Below are positions 11,390 to 22,734 of a stretch of 64,000 nucleotides of DNA, piece after piece. Every line of letters starts with the position of its first letter. Within the stretch, counting starts at the first letter, position 1. A program made the translations under genes and the position numbers. Origin of the DNA: Notolepis coatsorum. Its lineage: Eukaryota > Chordata > Actinopteri > Aulopiformes > Paralepididae. The DNA lies in contig OZ020592.1 in assembly GCA_963971535.1 (NCBI GenBank), positions 123,268,116-123,332,115 of the forward strand, given 5' to 3'. The notes beneath the pieces are model-generated. The model was not told the DNA's origin. It made no database searches and saw only the letters and a list, made by a program, of their open reading frames with translations.

Positions 11390-11422
11390 TTGAGTAAAGC
11401 TTGCTGAACATCTGATGCACGG

Positions 11423-11788
11423 TCAGCTCCCCGGTGGAGATCTGTCGGTCATGGGGTTGACCTGTAGATCTGTGTGGTATGGGATTGGTGGTGGCATGTG
11501 CTGTGTGTATGTGTGTTGTGGGGTTGGCAGGGTGTGCATTGGCTGGTAGGGGGTCGGCAGGAGGGGAGCAGGTTGAAACTGGGCAGCCTGTGCATATGTG
11601 TGATATGTTCTTTGCAGGTCGGGCGTGGACCTGGCCTGGGGTGCAGGGTGGTCTCTGGTTGTAGCATGTTGTTCTCTGGGTGCAAAAGGTCTTCTGGGTG
11701 TAGCTCTGGGAGGGGTGTTCATCCCTCTGTTGCTCCTGTAGGATGTGATGGGGCTGGAAATAGGAAAGTTTATTTCATCCGTGGCCAC
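11423..11788 (-). pseudogene. Proline-rich segment between LINE ORF1 and ORF2
   Basis: A 121-codon minus-strand frame is rich in proline, threonine and histidine (RATPRRPFAPREQH, PAPLLPTPYQPM). It lies immediately upstream of the endonuclease frame and downstream (element sense) of ORF1, from which it is separated by the 1.1-kb insertion at 11848-12921. It is probably the C-terminal tail of ORF1. Confidence 0.5.
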
Positions 11789-11847
11789 AAATGAAAGGAC
11801 AGTTTACAGTCAAAGACAACATGTTAATACCGTAGCATCTGGCCATA
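11759..11847. repeat. Direct repeat, copy A (89 bp)
   Basis: It is about 94% identical to 12922-13010 (five differences seen), in the same orientation. On the minus strand both contain AATAAA, a polyadenylation-type hexamer, near the end. Confidence 0.85.
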
Positions 11848-12921
11848 AAAAGCTCTATAGCAGCGTACACGCACAGACGCCCTTATCCTAGTTTCATCTA
11901 GAAACAACTGCAGTTTGACCAGATAAGGTGTTTAGAAACTAAGTCACACAAGAAAAACAACTGTCCTCTCTCTATGGTATTTCTCACGCACGGCCATCTT
12001 CCCGCCTCTTTGTGAAAAAATCAATAAAAACAGATCAGTGTCTAAACAGATATTAAAACCCTAGCCCACGCCATAATTTCGGGACTCTTGTATGACTTAA
12101 GTCATTTCCAACATAGTACACTTTGCACATGCCTATTATTTCGGATACAAATGTAATTCTCGCCTAATATTGGAACCTACCTTTAAATCCCAAGTATTCA
12201 GAGGAAAACGAGAGGGTAACACACAAAAAGAAAAACAATACCATGTTTTAGTGTTAGTCCCCATCTGGACCCAGAAATTCAACAACTCTAACAATACTAT
12301 GTTCTAGTGTTAGACACCATCTGGACCCAGAAACTTAACAACTCTCCGCCCAAACCAAACTCCTGCACGCATCCACACGGGAAAATCTGCCATAGCTGAC
12401 AAGACAGTCGGTAGACAGGGGTCCTCTCTCTCCTGTCCTTTTCACGGAGGATTGAGGCGAGGGAAAATAGTACTCCACCGGATTGCTCGTCGACAATGCA
12501 CCACTCTGTGTCATCCGCTGTCTGGTCAATCTAGACACCCTAATCTAATTGTAACATAACTACTTATAGATTAAAAAACAAAAACGCTTTAAACAGAATG
12601 TCAACAGCTCACCGAATGTTCCCCACGCGTTCCCAAGGTTCAAGCCGGAGGTGACAGCCAAACGGACGGCGCAGACGGTCCTCCCCCCCCCCCCCAGTGC
12701 ACGGAGGAGGTCGAGACAGGGCAGCGCTTCCCTGGAATCCCAAGATTCACCCTGTCTGCAGAGTCCATCCCACGGCCACCTCGACACCCATCGGTTTAAA
12801 ATCTAATACAACTAGTTTAAAAAATATCCCATAAACATCACTCATCGCCATCTGTAATGGGAAATATTAAAGGACTAAACGATGAGCCGTTTATAAATCA
12901 TTCTGAGTCATTATTAATAAT
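11848..12921. other. Insertion of unknown origin between 89-bp direct repeats
   Basis: This segment of about 1.07 kb is not LINE-like. It includes two near-identical phrases ('gttttagtgttagtccccat' near 12245 and 'gttctagtgttagacaccat' near 12300) and a C homopolymer at 12684-12695. I see no supported coding region in it. It splits LINE ORF1 from its proline-rich tail. Confidence 0.5.
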
Positions 12922-13010
12922 AATAGGAACGTTTATTTCATCCGTGGCCACAAATGAAAGGACAGTTTACAGTCAGAGACAACATGTTAATACAGTAGCG
13001 TCTGACCATA
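12922..13010. repeat. Direct repeat, copy B (89 bp)
   Basis: Partner of 11759-11847. The flanking 13011-13160 shows no further clear similarity to the flank of copy A. Confidence 0.85.
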
Positions 13011-13159
13011 GACTGACCCAGAGCGCTGTTCACACGTATGTTAAATACACAGTTGTCAGACGTAACATAATATCAGATATGATGATGAAAATGGCCCAGT
13101 TAGGAGAATCAACCTTGGCTAGGCGGTGATGTTCCCAACTGGAATGTTAAACAGTCTTG

Positions 13160-14280
13160 CTAACTGAGAATTAGATTTAAAGAGACAGTAGTGTCTGCCA
13201 TATCTGAGCACATTATAAAGCTGGTCAAAAGTGTACCAGTCAAGCTGTCTAATGACATGATAATATATTCCACGACAAGACGTTTGTCTTCATTGCACAG
13301 TTTCTGGAGATGTGTGCATTGATTCTTTGTATGAAGTCTAGGTGGTAATCCCATCTGGGTAGTATTGCAGAGATTACTACTTTTGCGTTGGGAAATGTTG
13401 ACGTGGCTTTTTCGATTACTTCCATGACAGATTTGGTCACCTCCTCCCCTGTCTGCATTCTCAAGTTGTTTGTGCCTGTGTGTATTATGATGTGGCTGGG
13501 GGACCCCAGGTTGTCTTCTGTCAGTAGCTCTATAGCCCGTTTGGTATTCTGGCACTTTAGTTTCTTAACTCTGTGGTTTGGGAAGAATTTTCCTTCCTCT
13601 ACATATCTCCCGTTTGAGTCCATGAGGAGTACAATTTGTGGACTTTCTTGAGGTCTGGTGGGTGTTGGACGTGGGGTGTCTTGAGTGTCTGTTGTGGTTG
13701 GTTGGTTGTCCTCATCTTCATCATGAATTACTGATGTCTCTGTTTTATGGGGCTGTTCGGTGGTCAGAGCTGGTTTGGCTGTTGACGTCTCTTTGAGGTT
13801 TTGCATTTCCTGCCTGATTAGATTGTTGTCTTTCGACACCTCTTCAACTTTACCCATGGATGTCCGCATTTCTGCCGACTCCAATTTGGCTGTTTGCATC
13901 TCTTCTTTGAGTTTTTTCAGCTCCAGCCTGAGTTCATTGTTCTGTTTCGACACCTCTTCTATTCTGTCAATGTGTTTTCTCACCAAGGTCCAGAGAGCAG
14001 GCAGGGAGTCCTTTCACTCTGTGTTGGGGGGGGGGGGCTGTAATTTTTTGCTCCATTTCCAGTTGTTTGCGTTCTATCTTTGAAAACATCTCCGTCATCA
14101 GTTTCATCTCGGTGAAGCAGCAATGGTCTGTTGTGAGTGGGTCATCACTGTTTATTTTCATTAGTGCCGTTTCTCTGATTCTGGAGAAGTCTTTCTCAAA
14201 GGGACTTGTGTTGCCCTGAATCACTACAGTTCCTGTATGATAGAAGTTTGCAACCGTTTGGTTCTCCCCTGTGTCTATTT
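13160..14280 (-). pseudogene. LINE ORF1: coiled coil plus SGNH/esterase-like domain, frameshifted
   Basis: Minus-strand frame 13986-13249 begins with a heptad-rich coiled coil (HIDRIEEVSKQNNELRLELK). It is followed by a domain with the motifs LMDSNGR and HTGTNNL, which fit the GDS-like and SGNH block positions of the esterase domains found in ORF1 of several LINE clades. The upstream part, 14224-13967, is in another frame; the shift falls in a G homopolymer near 14025-14036. ORF1 proteins of this kind bind element RNA and may contact membranes or lipids. This copy is broken. Confidence 0.75.
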
Positions 14281-14737
14281 CCAGTGTTTGTGAGACCTTG
14301 TTTCCCTTTTTTGTAGCAGAGGGATGGTGGTCTAGTGTGGCCGCATGCCATGCCTTATAGTCTTCAGTGAACTAACATCAACACAAGTGACCACCAAGAG
14401 CGGATAGTTTAGTCTAAAAAAAGATCGGTAGCTACATTGTTAGCTGCATGCTAACGTCAATGGAATATACCATTATAACAGTATAGCATTGTGGCTAGAA
14501 GCTAACGTTAGCTCACGCTAGTTAGCCAGCACCAAACTGATGATATCGGGAGCTATCAGTAGCTAGATAACATTAGAGACAACGCTGTGTGTATTAAACA
14601 AAGGTGAATAGATGACTGGGCCATTTTGTTTAATGCTTGTTAAGTTGAAAGAGGAGCTTTGAGCTAACAGGGTCTGATAGCTAACGCTAGCTCATGTTAG
14701 CCAGTGGTAATGCTAGCAGAATTAATGGATGTAAACT
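14281..14737. other. Probable LINE 5' region and unassigned sequence
   Basis: There is no supported gene. Sequence rich in TTAGCTAACG-type palindromic words resembles that inside the hAT element at 3450-3800 and the TIR element at 6600-6760. The 5' boundary of the LINE is probably near 14300-14400 but cannot be fixed without a full-length consensus. Confidence 0.35.
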
Positions 14738-14815
14738 TTATTTAACATATTGCATAATGGGTACAATACAATACGGCTCAATACAAACAATTGTTAAGGG
14801 AATGCAGACTGTTGT
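14738..14815 (-). repeat. 3' end fragment of the (TCAA)n-tailed LINE family, reverse
   Basis: 'ttgcataatgggtacaatac' and 'acaattgttaaggg' match in reverse the 3' end seen complete at 21535-21730. This copy is short and lacks the simple tail. Confidence 0.65.
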
Positions 14816-16330
14816 AGCTTGGACTGGGGTCCTTATAACAATAACTTGACAACACATGGTAGCTGCAGCTATTTGGGACACGGAGCTCTGTCCCAAACAC
14901 ACACACACACCCACACACACAAACTCTGTTGTCACCGGAAGGGCACGCAGATGGTATCTACTGCGCATGGGCGTTTTCACAACAACGGCTCCGTGAAGGC
15001 TACACGACTGTTGTCGGCGAGTTTTGGCGCTGCTCAAAAACGGAAAACACAATTTAGCGTTTCAGTAGGGGCCACAACGTATCCGCCAAAAAACGCCAAA
15101 AACGCATTTCTGTGTAAAAGGGACATGAAACGTATTCAAACGTATTCAAAAAACGACCACAAAAACACTAGTCTAACATGGGCCTTAATGTCATCTGGGT
15201 ACTGCACTCTGGGGACTGGTGTGTGGGTTTGGTCCTTATTTGCATTTGAATCAGGGAGCCTGTGTGGCTCAGATTCCATTGTTGAGAGTTGAAGAACTTC
15301 ACACCTCTATGTCCTTGCCTGTCAAGGAGTCTGGTTCAAACCACGATTTATATCCAGTTTACCAGTTTGTAATTTGTAGATGTTTTAGCTCAAATGTCTG
15401 ACTAAAATGTCAGTATTATTCAGTTTTTGGTTTGAGGTAGGCCTCTCTCAGTCCAGCGGTACTTACTCCGTTATGACTCCAACAAAGTAACAAAACCCTG
15501 GTCCTTGAGTTTGCCCCTGTGATCATATGACCTTTTCAGGTAATTTGGTCCAAAAACAGCTCTTAATTCCAGATTACCCGGATGTGTGGTGTGAAAATTA
15601 TAAAATTGGTATAATCCTCTTTAGCTCCTTGTGTAGAGATATCCAGGTATATTCCAGGTATATTCCAATTTGAGTGTATTTGTCTTTTTCTCCAGTTTTC
15701 AGTAGGAGCTCTTGAGCTCTTGAAAAACACAACCTATCGCTTCGAACGTTTACGCCTCTCTCTCTCACTCTCTCTCTTTCTCTTCGTCTTTCTGGGTCCA
15801 TGTAGATCTATGCAGATTATTGTAGGTATTTGATTTTCTTTTTCTTTTTTCTATATTTCTGATGTTATGACGTTCTGGACAATGTAATTATGGAGGACCA
15901 AATGTGCCAGAATTAAATAAATAATAATGTCTTAATGAAATATATAATTGGATAATTAAATATTGCTGGTTCCCGGTCGTCTAAGTACTGCTACGCTTTG
16001 CTCCCCTCTTCATATCACAGCCGGGAACATCTTAATAAACTGTAATGAACTATTGATCTCCCGGGCGATGGCACAGTATGTCATGTCATTTTATTTGACT
16101 GGAATAACCTACCGGTGATCATTCGTCCATATCTTCATTTGACCTCTTTAAAAACGCTCTATGTTCTAACTTCATGGTTAACTGTACATTAACCTCATTC
16201 CCAGTTTTATCTCCGTGAGATAAAGCCTGGTAAGGAACTACGGCCGAAAGTGTGTATGGGGTAGAATTTCCAGTGTATGTACTTCCCCTGGAAGCTGCCT
16301 CCGAACGGACCAAGCTTTTCCCGAATCCTG
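14816..16330. other. No gene recognised
   Basis: The stretch contains a short (AC)n tract at 14897-14922, AT-rich sequence and several short open frames with no recognisable domain. I see no repeat boundary that I can support. Confidence 0.4.
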
Positions 16331-16354
16331 TCGGCACGCCTTCGACACGCTGCC

Positions 16355-16440
16355 CGGGGGGGGGGGGGGGGGGGAGCGGGACTCGAACCAGGAGCCTTCT
16401 GAACCTGATTACCAGACGATTACTGACGTGACATGCAACT
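16355..16440 (-). repeat. tRNA-like (SINE head) remnant
   Basis: Minus strand: 'cctggttcgagtcccgc' is a good B-box preceded by 'gtaatcgtctggtaatcagg', the same arrangement as the SINE at 54698. It abuts a G homopolymer of about 19 (16357-16375). No 3' half is present. Confidence 0.5.
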
Positions 16441-16768
16441 GAATGCAACTTGGAGAGGGAATAACAGATTCTACTAATCAAGTCAGCCACCAGATAAATG
16501 ACAGACTCTCCATTGAGATCTTGGAAAGTTGAGACCGTAATTTTGTCAAATGTCCGGTGTCACCCGTAATACCGGGTGTTGTCATGAGTTCATTAGTCAT
16601 GGGACATTTCGCATCACCACGGCAACCCTACCCTGGACCCCACGCTGAGGAACCCTCCACTTCCTGTCCGGTCACAAGGGAAAACCTCGCAAATGTTTCA
16701 TAATGCGGCACTTGAGCTGCTAAACTAGAATTGATATATTCTCAAGGTTGGGTAGGTTCGATTCATGC

Positions 16769-16770
<2 letters not shown>

Positions 16771-16832
<62 letters not shown>

Positions 16833-16860
16833 GTCTCTCTCTCTCTCTCTCTATCTGTCT
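16771..16860. repeat. (CT)n microsatellite
   Basis: About 88 bp of CT dinucleotides with a few 'at' and 'gt' interruptions. Confidence 0.95.
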
Positions 16861-17261
16861 TCTCCTACAGGGCCTGCAGATGTCACCTCCGCCTTTCCCC
16901 CGGGTGTCCTCATCTGACCTTCGACCCCTACTGTCTAATAATAATCCCCAGCGGTATACAAAGGCTAGATCGACCTTAGTCGGGTGTCAAGATCACCCAC
17001 TTCCTGAGATTCATCCTGCTTCCTTAATTAGCAGGATTTAAGAAGACCCTGCTTCTTTTCGCGCAGATATTATATATATATTAAATATATTTGAATGCTT
17101 CTCAACGCAATACTGTCTGACTAGCTGGACACAAGCCTCCTGTACAACATTACAATCTGTACAGGTAGTTTACCATCAGGCTGTGAAAGTACTAGACAGG
17201 AAAACAAACCACCACCATTGTCATAGCATAACAAACCAGAACCTACTGAGCTCAGCTGGGA

Positions 17262-18705
17262 CAATCTTGTTAAATTCAAAGATGCCTGCCTTACCTATAA
17301 GATCCTACATAGCTTGGCTCCTCCCCCCCTCTATACTTTCATAAAACAGAAAGCATCTGCTGACAGATATACCAGGTCTGCAGTTAGAGGGGACTGTGTA
17401 GTTCTGCTGACAGATATACCAGGTCTGTAGTTAGAGGGGACTGTGTAGTTCTGCTGACAGATATACCAGGTCTGTAGTTAGAGGGACTGTGTAGTTCTGC
17501 TGACAGATATACCAGGTCTGTAGTTAGAGGGACTGTGTAGTTCTGCTGACAGATATACCAGGTCTGCAGTTAGAGGGGACTGTGTAGTTCTGCTGACAGA
17601 TATACCAGGTCTGTAGTTAGAGGGGACTGTGTAGTTCTGCTGACAGATATACCAGGTCTGTAGTTAGAGGGACTGTGTAGTTCTGCTGACAGATATACCA
17701 GGTCTGTAGTTAGAGGGACTGTGTAGTTCTGCTGACAGATATACCAGGTCTGTAGTTAGAGGGACTGTGTAGTTCTGCTGACAGATATACCAGGTCTGTA
17801 GTTAGAGGGACTGTGTAGTTCTGCTGACAGATATACCAGGTCTGTAGTTAGAGGGACTGTGTAGTTCTGCTGACAGATATACCAGGTCTGTAGTTAGAGG
17901 GACTGTGTAGTTCTGCTGACAGATATACCAGGTCTGTAGTTAGAGGGGAACATGTAGTTCTGCTGACAGATATACCAGGTCTGTAGTTAGAGGGGACTGT
18001 GTAGTTCTGCTGACAGATATACCAGGTCTGTAGTTAGAGGGACTGTGTAGTTCTGCTGACAGATATACCAGGTCTGTAGTTAGAGGGACTGTGTAGTTCT
18101 GCTGACAGATATACCAGGTCTGTAGTTAGAGGGACTGTGTAGTTCTGCTGACAGATATACCAGGTCTGTAGGGGACTGTGTAGTTCTGCTAACAGATATA
18201 CCAGGTATGTAGTTAGAGGGACTGTGTAGTTCTGCTGACAGATATACCAGGTCTGTAGGGGACTGTGTAGTTCTGCTAACAGATATACCAGGTATGTAGT
18301 TAGAGGGACTGTGTAGTTCCAAACAGGAGGTCTGCTTTTAGTCAGGCAGCCATTTCCGTGAGAGCAGCCCACACCTGGAACAGTCTGCCAATACGGCTCA
18401 GGGAGTATCAAAAATAAATTTAATTTAAATCGAACTTAAAATCATGGTTGAGTGGTCAAGTGTGCGACCATTTTAACTGAGGGGTTGTGATGTATTTTAA
18501 TGTATTTAATGTATTTTAGTGTATTGTAACCTACTGATTCCTACTGTGTTTTAATTATTGTACTATGTCTTAATTATTGTAGTGCTCATGTCACCTGCCC
18601 CAGAGACTACAGTTGAAAATTAGCCAACCTGGCTAAACTGTCATATTTACAGTAAAATGTTCCTTAATATGCTCTGTATTTTAAACCAATAAATACAAAT
18701 ACAAA
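17262..18705 (+). mobile_element. LINE 3' end (C-terminal coding and 3' UTR) expanded by a minisatellite
   Basis: Upstream of the array the plus strand encodes WDNLVKFKDACLTYKILHSL, a typical LINE ORF2 C-terminal segment. Downstream it resumes with residues like FRKSAF...AAHTWNSLPIRL and a stop near 18415. A 3' UTR follows, ending 'aaaccaataaatacaaatac' near 18700. The piece between was replaced by about 21 copies of a 46-47 bp unit. The element is 5'-truncated. Confidence 0.75.
17353..18320. repeat. Minisatellite, 46-47 bp unit, about 21 copies
   Basis: The unit starts 'ctgctgacagatataccagg' and ends 'ctgtgtagtt'; units differ mainly by one G in a GGGG/GGG run. Two units near 18165 and 18256 are shortened and followed by a 'ctaacag' variant, a small higher-order pattern. 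The unit equals the LINE coding sequence around RYTRSAVRGDCVV, so the array grew from the LINE itself. Confidence 0.95.
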
Positions 18706-18889
18706 AATTTCAGATTTTTATTCCCCCAGTTAAATGCATTAGGTCAAATCTTTGAGTGTTATGGCCATTATTGCATCTTCCGAGATATTTGTAACTGCTT
18801 CTCACCACAAATATTGATCTATGCGGTTAATTTAGATGAATTAATTACAAATGTATCATTCATTGGATTGATTTTCGTTAGTCCCCTAG

Positions 18890-19035
18890 CACTTGTTTTA
18901 GTGTCACTGCACCAGTTCACACTTGCATCCCAAATGTCCCCCCAGGGGATCAATAAAGGAGTATCTTATCTTATCACATCTTATCTTATCACATCTTATC
19001 TTATCTTATCACATCTTATCTTATCTTATCACATC
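18890..19035 (+). repeat. Retroposon 3' end with (ATCTT)n tail
   Basis: 'ccccaggggatcaataaagg' is followed by ATCTT repeats, the forward orientation of the end seen reversed at 601, 42739 and 55415. Confidence 0.7.
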
Positions 19036-19119
19036 TAAGTGATACATGTTTGAGAGCAGACTCAGGATCTCATTGTTAGGGGGAAGTTGTCATACACTGA
19101 TTTTGTCCAGCCAATTTGG

Positions 19120-19350
19120 GCAAGTATGGTCATTATGAAAGGACTTTTTGGTCATTATGAAGGGTGACTTGTTGGTGATTATGAAATAACTTTTTGGTCA
19201 GCGTGAAATTACTTTTTGGTCATTATGAACAGACTTTTGGTGATTATGAACAGACTTTTTGGTCATTATGAACAGACTTTTGGTGATTATGAACAGACTT
19301 GTTGGTCATTATGAACAGACTTTTTGGTCATTATAAACAGACTTTTTGGA
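19120..19350. repeat. Minisatellite of 22-25 bp units
   Basis: About nine variants of 'ttttggtcattatgaacaga' alternate with 'tggtgattatgaacagac'. Copies are imperfect. Confidence 0.85.
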
Positions 19351-19547
19351 CAAAAAGTCATGTGAATTTTTTTTACGGAAAATAAATAGATATAATCACA
19401 TTATTATTAAACAGCAATCATTAAACAAAATCACATAATATCGAGTATTATGTGATCATTTAAAAATGATTCAATTATTTACTAATTGACAAATATTTCT
19501 AATTTAATTATGCAATTATTGATGTATTTAGTTATCTATTATTTATT

Positions 19548-19726
<179 letters not shown>

Positions 19727-19736
19727 ATAGACTACA

Positions 19737-20525
19737 GGTTTTACCATCGAAGCTCAACCTTTCCATCTGGCTCCCTGGCAGCCATAGCCCACACTGCATA
19801 CACCATGGTCACCAACAGACAACAGAAACCATGTCTCACATCCTCAATGGCTGTCATGCATACAGAGGGCTCTACATCTGTAGGCATGATAGGATCGTGG
19901 ATCTGATTGCAGACAGTGTCAGTTCCACACTCGGGTCACCTGCAACAGTGCTGTATAAGCACACCAGTGTAAATCTGTGTAGGGACAATTCACTGTTCTC
20001 TGATATTTCAGCAAACACCCCCGATGTTGTTGTTGTTAATGAGAATAACAGAGAGGTTCTCATCCTAGAAGTTGGCTGTACGTTTGACTACAGTCTAGAA
20101 GAAGCCTTTACAAGTAACCTAAATGTTGAAGTATCAACTTTTAGAGCATACCATATCACAACTCGGCTACAACTGTAAACTTTTGGTCTTCATATTTGGA
20201 AGCCTGGGTCATGTTCATAAGTTGGGTGTTAGAGGCCTTCAGATGGCCGGTCTTCCGAAGAGAAGAGCCAAACAGTTAGCAAGATATTGCTCAGTGTCAG
20301 CTATTATTGGCAGCCGCGCAATTCTGAGAAGACGCTGCTATCTGTATCCATGAGCTGTGTGTTGATTGTCAGGTTCATCATCCATGTGTGTGTGTAACTT
20401 TGGTTGCCATTGTCAATTTGAGCATGAATGTATCAGAATAACCCACAATGTACAAGTTCACTGATAATATTTGTGTCCTTTAAACATTGTCTTTATGTGG
20501 ACATAAATAAAGATTATATATGTGT
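19737..20525 (+). pseudogene. R2/NeSL/Hero-like LINE, C-terminal endonuclease end, copy 1
   Basis: The plus strand encodes a CCHC-like zinc motif region (PHCIHHGHQQTTETMSHILNGC), then RHDRIVDLIA, then PDVVVVNE...VLILEVGCTFDY. This order, zinc knuckle, RHD and PD...E/D...K-like residues, is typical of the restriction-like endonuclease of R2-group LINEs, which cuts the target before reverse transcription. A terminal piece (ARYCSVSAIIGSRAILRRRC) follows in a shifted frame. The 3' UTR ends near 20518. Only the last quarter of ORF2 is present. A second copy is at 27911-31232. Confidence 0.7.
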
Positions 20526-20578
20526 CTGTCTGCCTGTGTGTCTGTGTGTCTGTCTGTCTATCTGTCTATCTGTCTGGC

Positions 20579-20850
<272 letters not shown>

Positions 20851-21189
20851 GCACACACACTGAGAGAGAGAATAGAGAGATAAGAGGAGAAGGGAGAGAG
20901 ATGGGTGGGTAGGGGAAGAGAAAGATGAAGATCATCTATGTAATAAATAAATGCCTTCATCTTGTAAATGGAAAGGGATCTCCACTGGACTTGGTCTCTC
21001 ACCCTGCACAAGATGCACTGGAGGGCTCGGAGTGGAATTGGTTCAATGAGCCCCTTTTCTGCAAAGAGCAATCGATCACAGGAGGCTCTGATACCTGCAG
21101 GGCCACCTACTGGCATCCTGATGGCTTGTCAAAACAAATCTATTAGCAGCTCAATCTCTTATTAAACGACCACGTGTAGCCTAAACATG

Positions 21190-21355
21190 ATTGACAGGCC
21201 TCTCTATATAGCCCGCAGACGTCCTTATCTCTGCACAAACCCGCTCTCAAAGAGCACCTACAGGAGGCTGCAACTCGAAACTGGCCCCTGTAAATATCCA
21301 ACCCCCCCCGGCCCCCTGTACTGTACAACCATTCTGCAATCTGTTAATTAAAGTT

Positions 21356-21419
<64 letters not shown>

Positions 21420-21420
21420 C
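21190..21420 (+). repeat. (TCAA)n-tailed LINE family, 3' end, copy with long tail
   Basis: The sequence holds 'ctctcaaagagcacctacag' (LINE C-terminal coding, KEHLQEA), then a C run, then 'cattctgcaatctgttaa' and about 60 bp of ATCA repeats. The middle of the 3' UTR is deleted. Related copies are at 21425-21735, 27245-27550, 42276-42433, 57000-57370 and 63393-63760, reversed at 43925-44225. Confidence 0.75.
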
Positions 21421-21424
21421 CCAA

Positions 21425-21735
21425 CCCACTCCAATGTACAGTTTCTTCCCCCTCAAATGTATATACTCTCTTTTAGAAACTCTGTCTCTGAAACAATACT
21501 GTATATTATTTCTATATCTTGTATGTTATAAATGTATAGATGTAACAGTATTGTCTATCTGTATGTCGTGTATGTCATACATGTCATGATGAATTGAAAA
21601 TGGGGGACCCTGATGTAAACAAGACGAAAGTCTTTCTCTGGTCTGCATCCCCTTAACAATTGTGTGTATTGAGCCGTACTGTATTGTACCCATTCTGCAA
21701 TCTGTTAATAAAGTTTTCAATCAATCAATCAACCA
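21425..21735 (+). repeat. (TCAA)n-tailed LINE family, 3' UTR copy
   Basis: It contains 'gtacagtttcttccccctc', the block 'aaaatgggggaccctgatg', 'gcatccccttaacaattg' and the final 'aaagttttcaatcaatc'. It directly follows the tail of the previous copy. Confidence 0.8.
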
Positions 21736-21754
21736 GCCATAGGCCCCTGTGATC

Positions 21755-22690
21755 ACCTCTCACTCCTCTGCATGAGCTTAGGCCCCGCCCCCTGTGCTCA
21801 CCTCTCACTCCCCTGCATGAGCCTAGGCCCCGCCCCCTGTGCTCACCTCTCACTCCCCTGCATGAGCCTAGGCCCCGCCCCCTGTGATAACCTATCACTC
21901 CCCTGCATGAGCCTAGGCCCCGCCCCCTGTGCTCACCTCTCACTCCCCTGCATGAGCCTAGGCCCCGCCCCCTGTGATAACCTATCACTCTTCTACACAA
22001 GCCTATAGGCCCCGCCCCCTGTGCTCACCTCTCACTCCCCTGCACAAGCATATAGGCCCCGCCCCCCTGTGGCCCCGCCCCCTGTAACCACATCTGACAC
22101 TCCCCTGCACGAGCATATAGGCCCCTCCCCCCTGTGGCCCCGCCCCCTGTGATCACCTATCACTCCTCTACACAAGCCTATAGGCCCCGCCCCCTGTGAC
22201 CACCTCTCACTCGCCTGCACAAGCCTAGGCCCCGCCCCCTGTGACCACCTCTCACTCCCCTGCATGAGCCTAGGCCCCGCCCCCTGTGACCACCTCTCAC
22301 TCCCCTGCATGAGCCTAGGCCCCGCCCCCTGTGACCACCTCTCACTCCCCTGCACGAGCCTAGGCCCCGCCCCCTGTGACCACCTCTCACTCCCCTGCAC
22401 GAGCCTAGGCCCCGCCCCCTGTGATCACCCCTCACTCCCCTGCGCGAGCCTAGGCCCCGCCCCCTGTGATCACCCCTCACTCCCCTGCACGAGCCTATAG
22501 GCCCCGCCCCCTGTGATCACCCCTCACTCCCCTGCGTGAGCCTAGGCCCCGCCCCCTGTGACCACCCCTCACTCCCCTGTGCGAGCCTAGGCCCCGCCCC
22601 CTGTGACCACCCCTCACTCCCCTGCGCGAGCCTAGGCCCCGCCCCCTGTGAGCACCCCTCACTCCCCTGCGTGAGCCTATAGGCGCCGCC
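21755..22690. repeat. GC-box minisatellite, about 45-bp unit, about 20 copies
   Basis: Each unit contains 'cctaggccccgccccctgtg' (with 'ctataggccccgcc' variants) and 'cacctctcactcccctgca'. The core CCCCGCCCC is a consensus GC box for Sp1/KLF-type factors, present once per unit. The array lies about 0.6 kb beyond the stop of the 5-HT1A receptor gene. Confidence 0.93.
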
Positions 22691-22734
22691 CTCTGAGTAA
22701 CAGTGGAGAGACAAGCAGGTTTCAATAATTCCAT

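Noticed and set aside
14816..15300. 157-codon plus-strand frame overlapping an (AC)n tract
   Set aside because: It includes translated simple repeat and sequence with no recognisable protein motif.
17353..18320. Regular spaced repeats that might suggest a CRISPR array
   Set aside because: The units are contiguous with no unique spacers, and the genome is eukaryotic.
21725..22734. Collagen-like or repeat-protein frames
   Set aside because: They are open in several frames on both strands because the 45-bp minisatellite is stop-free; no start or splice evidence.
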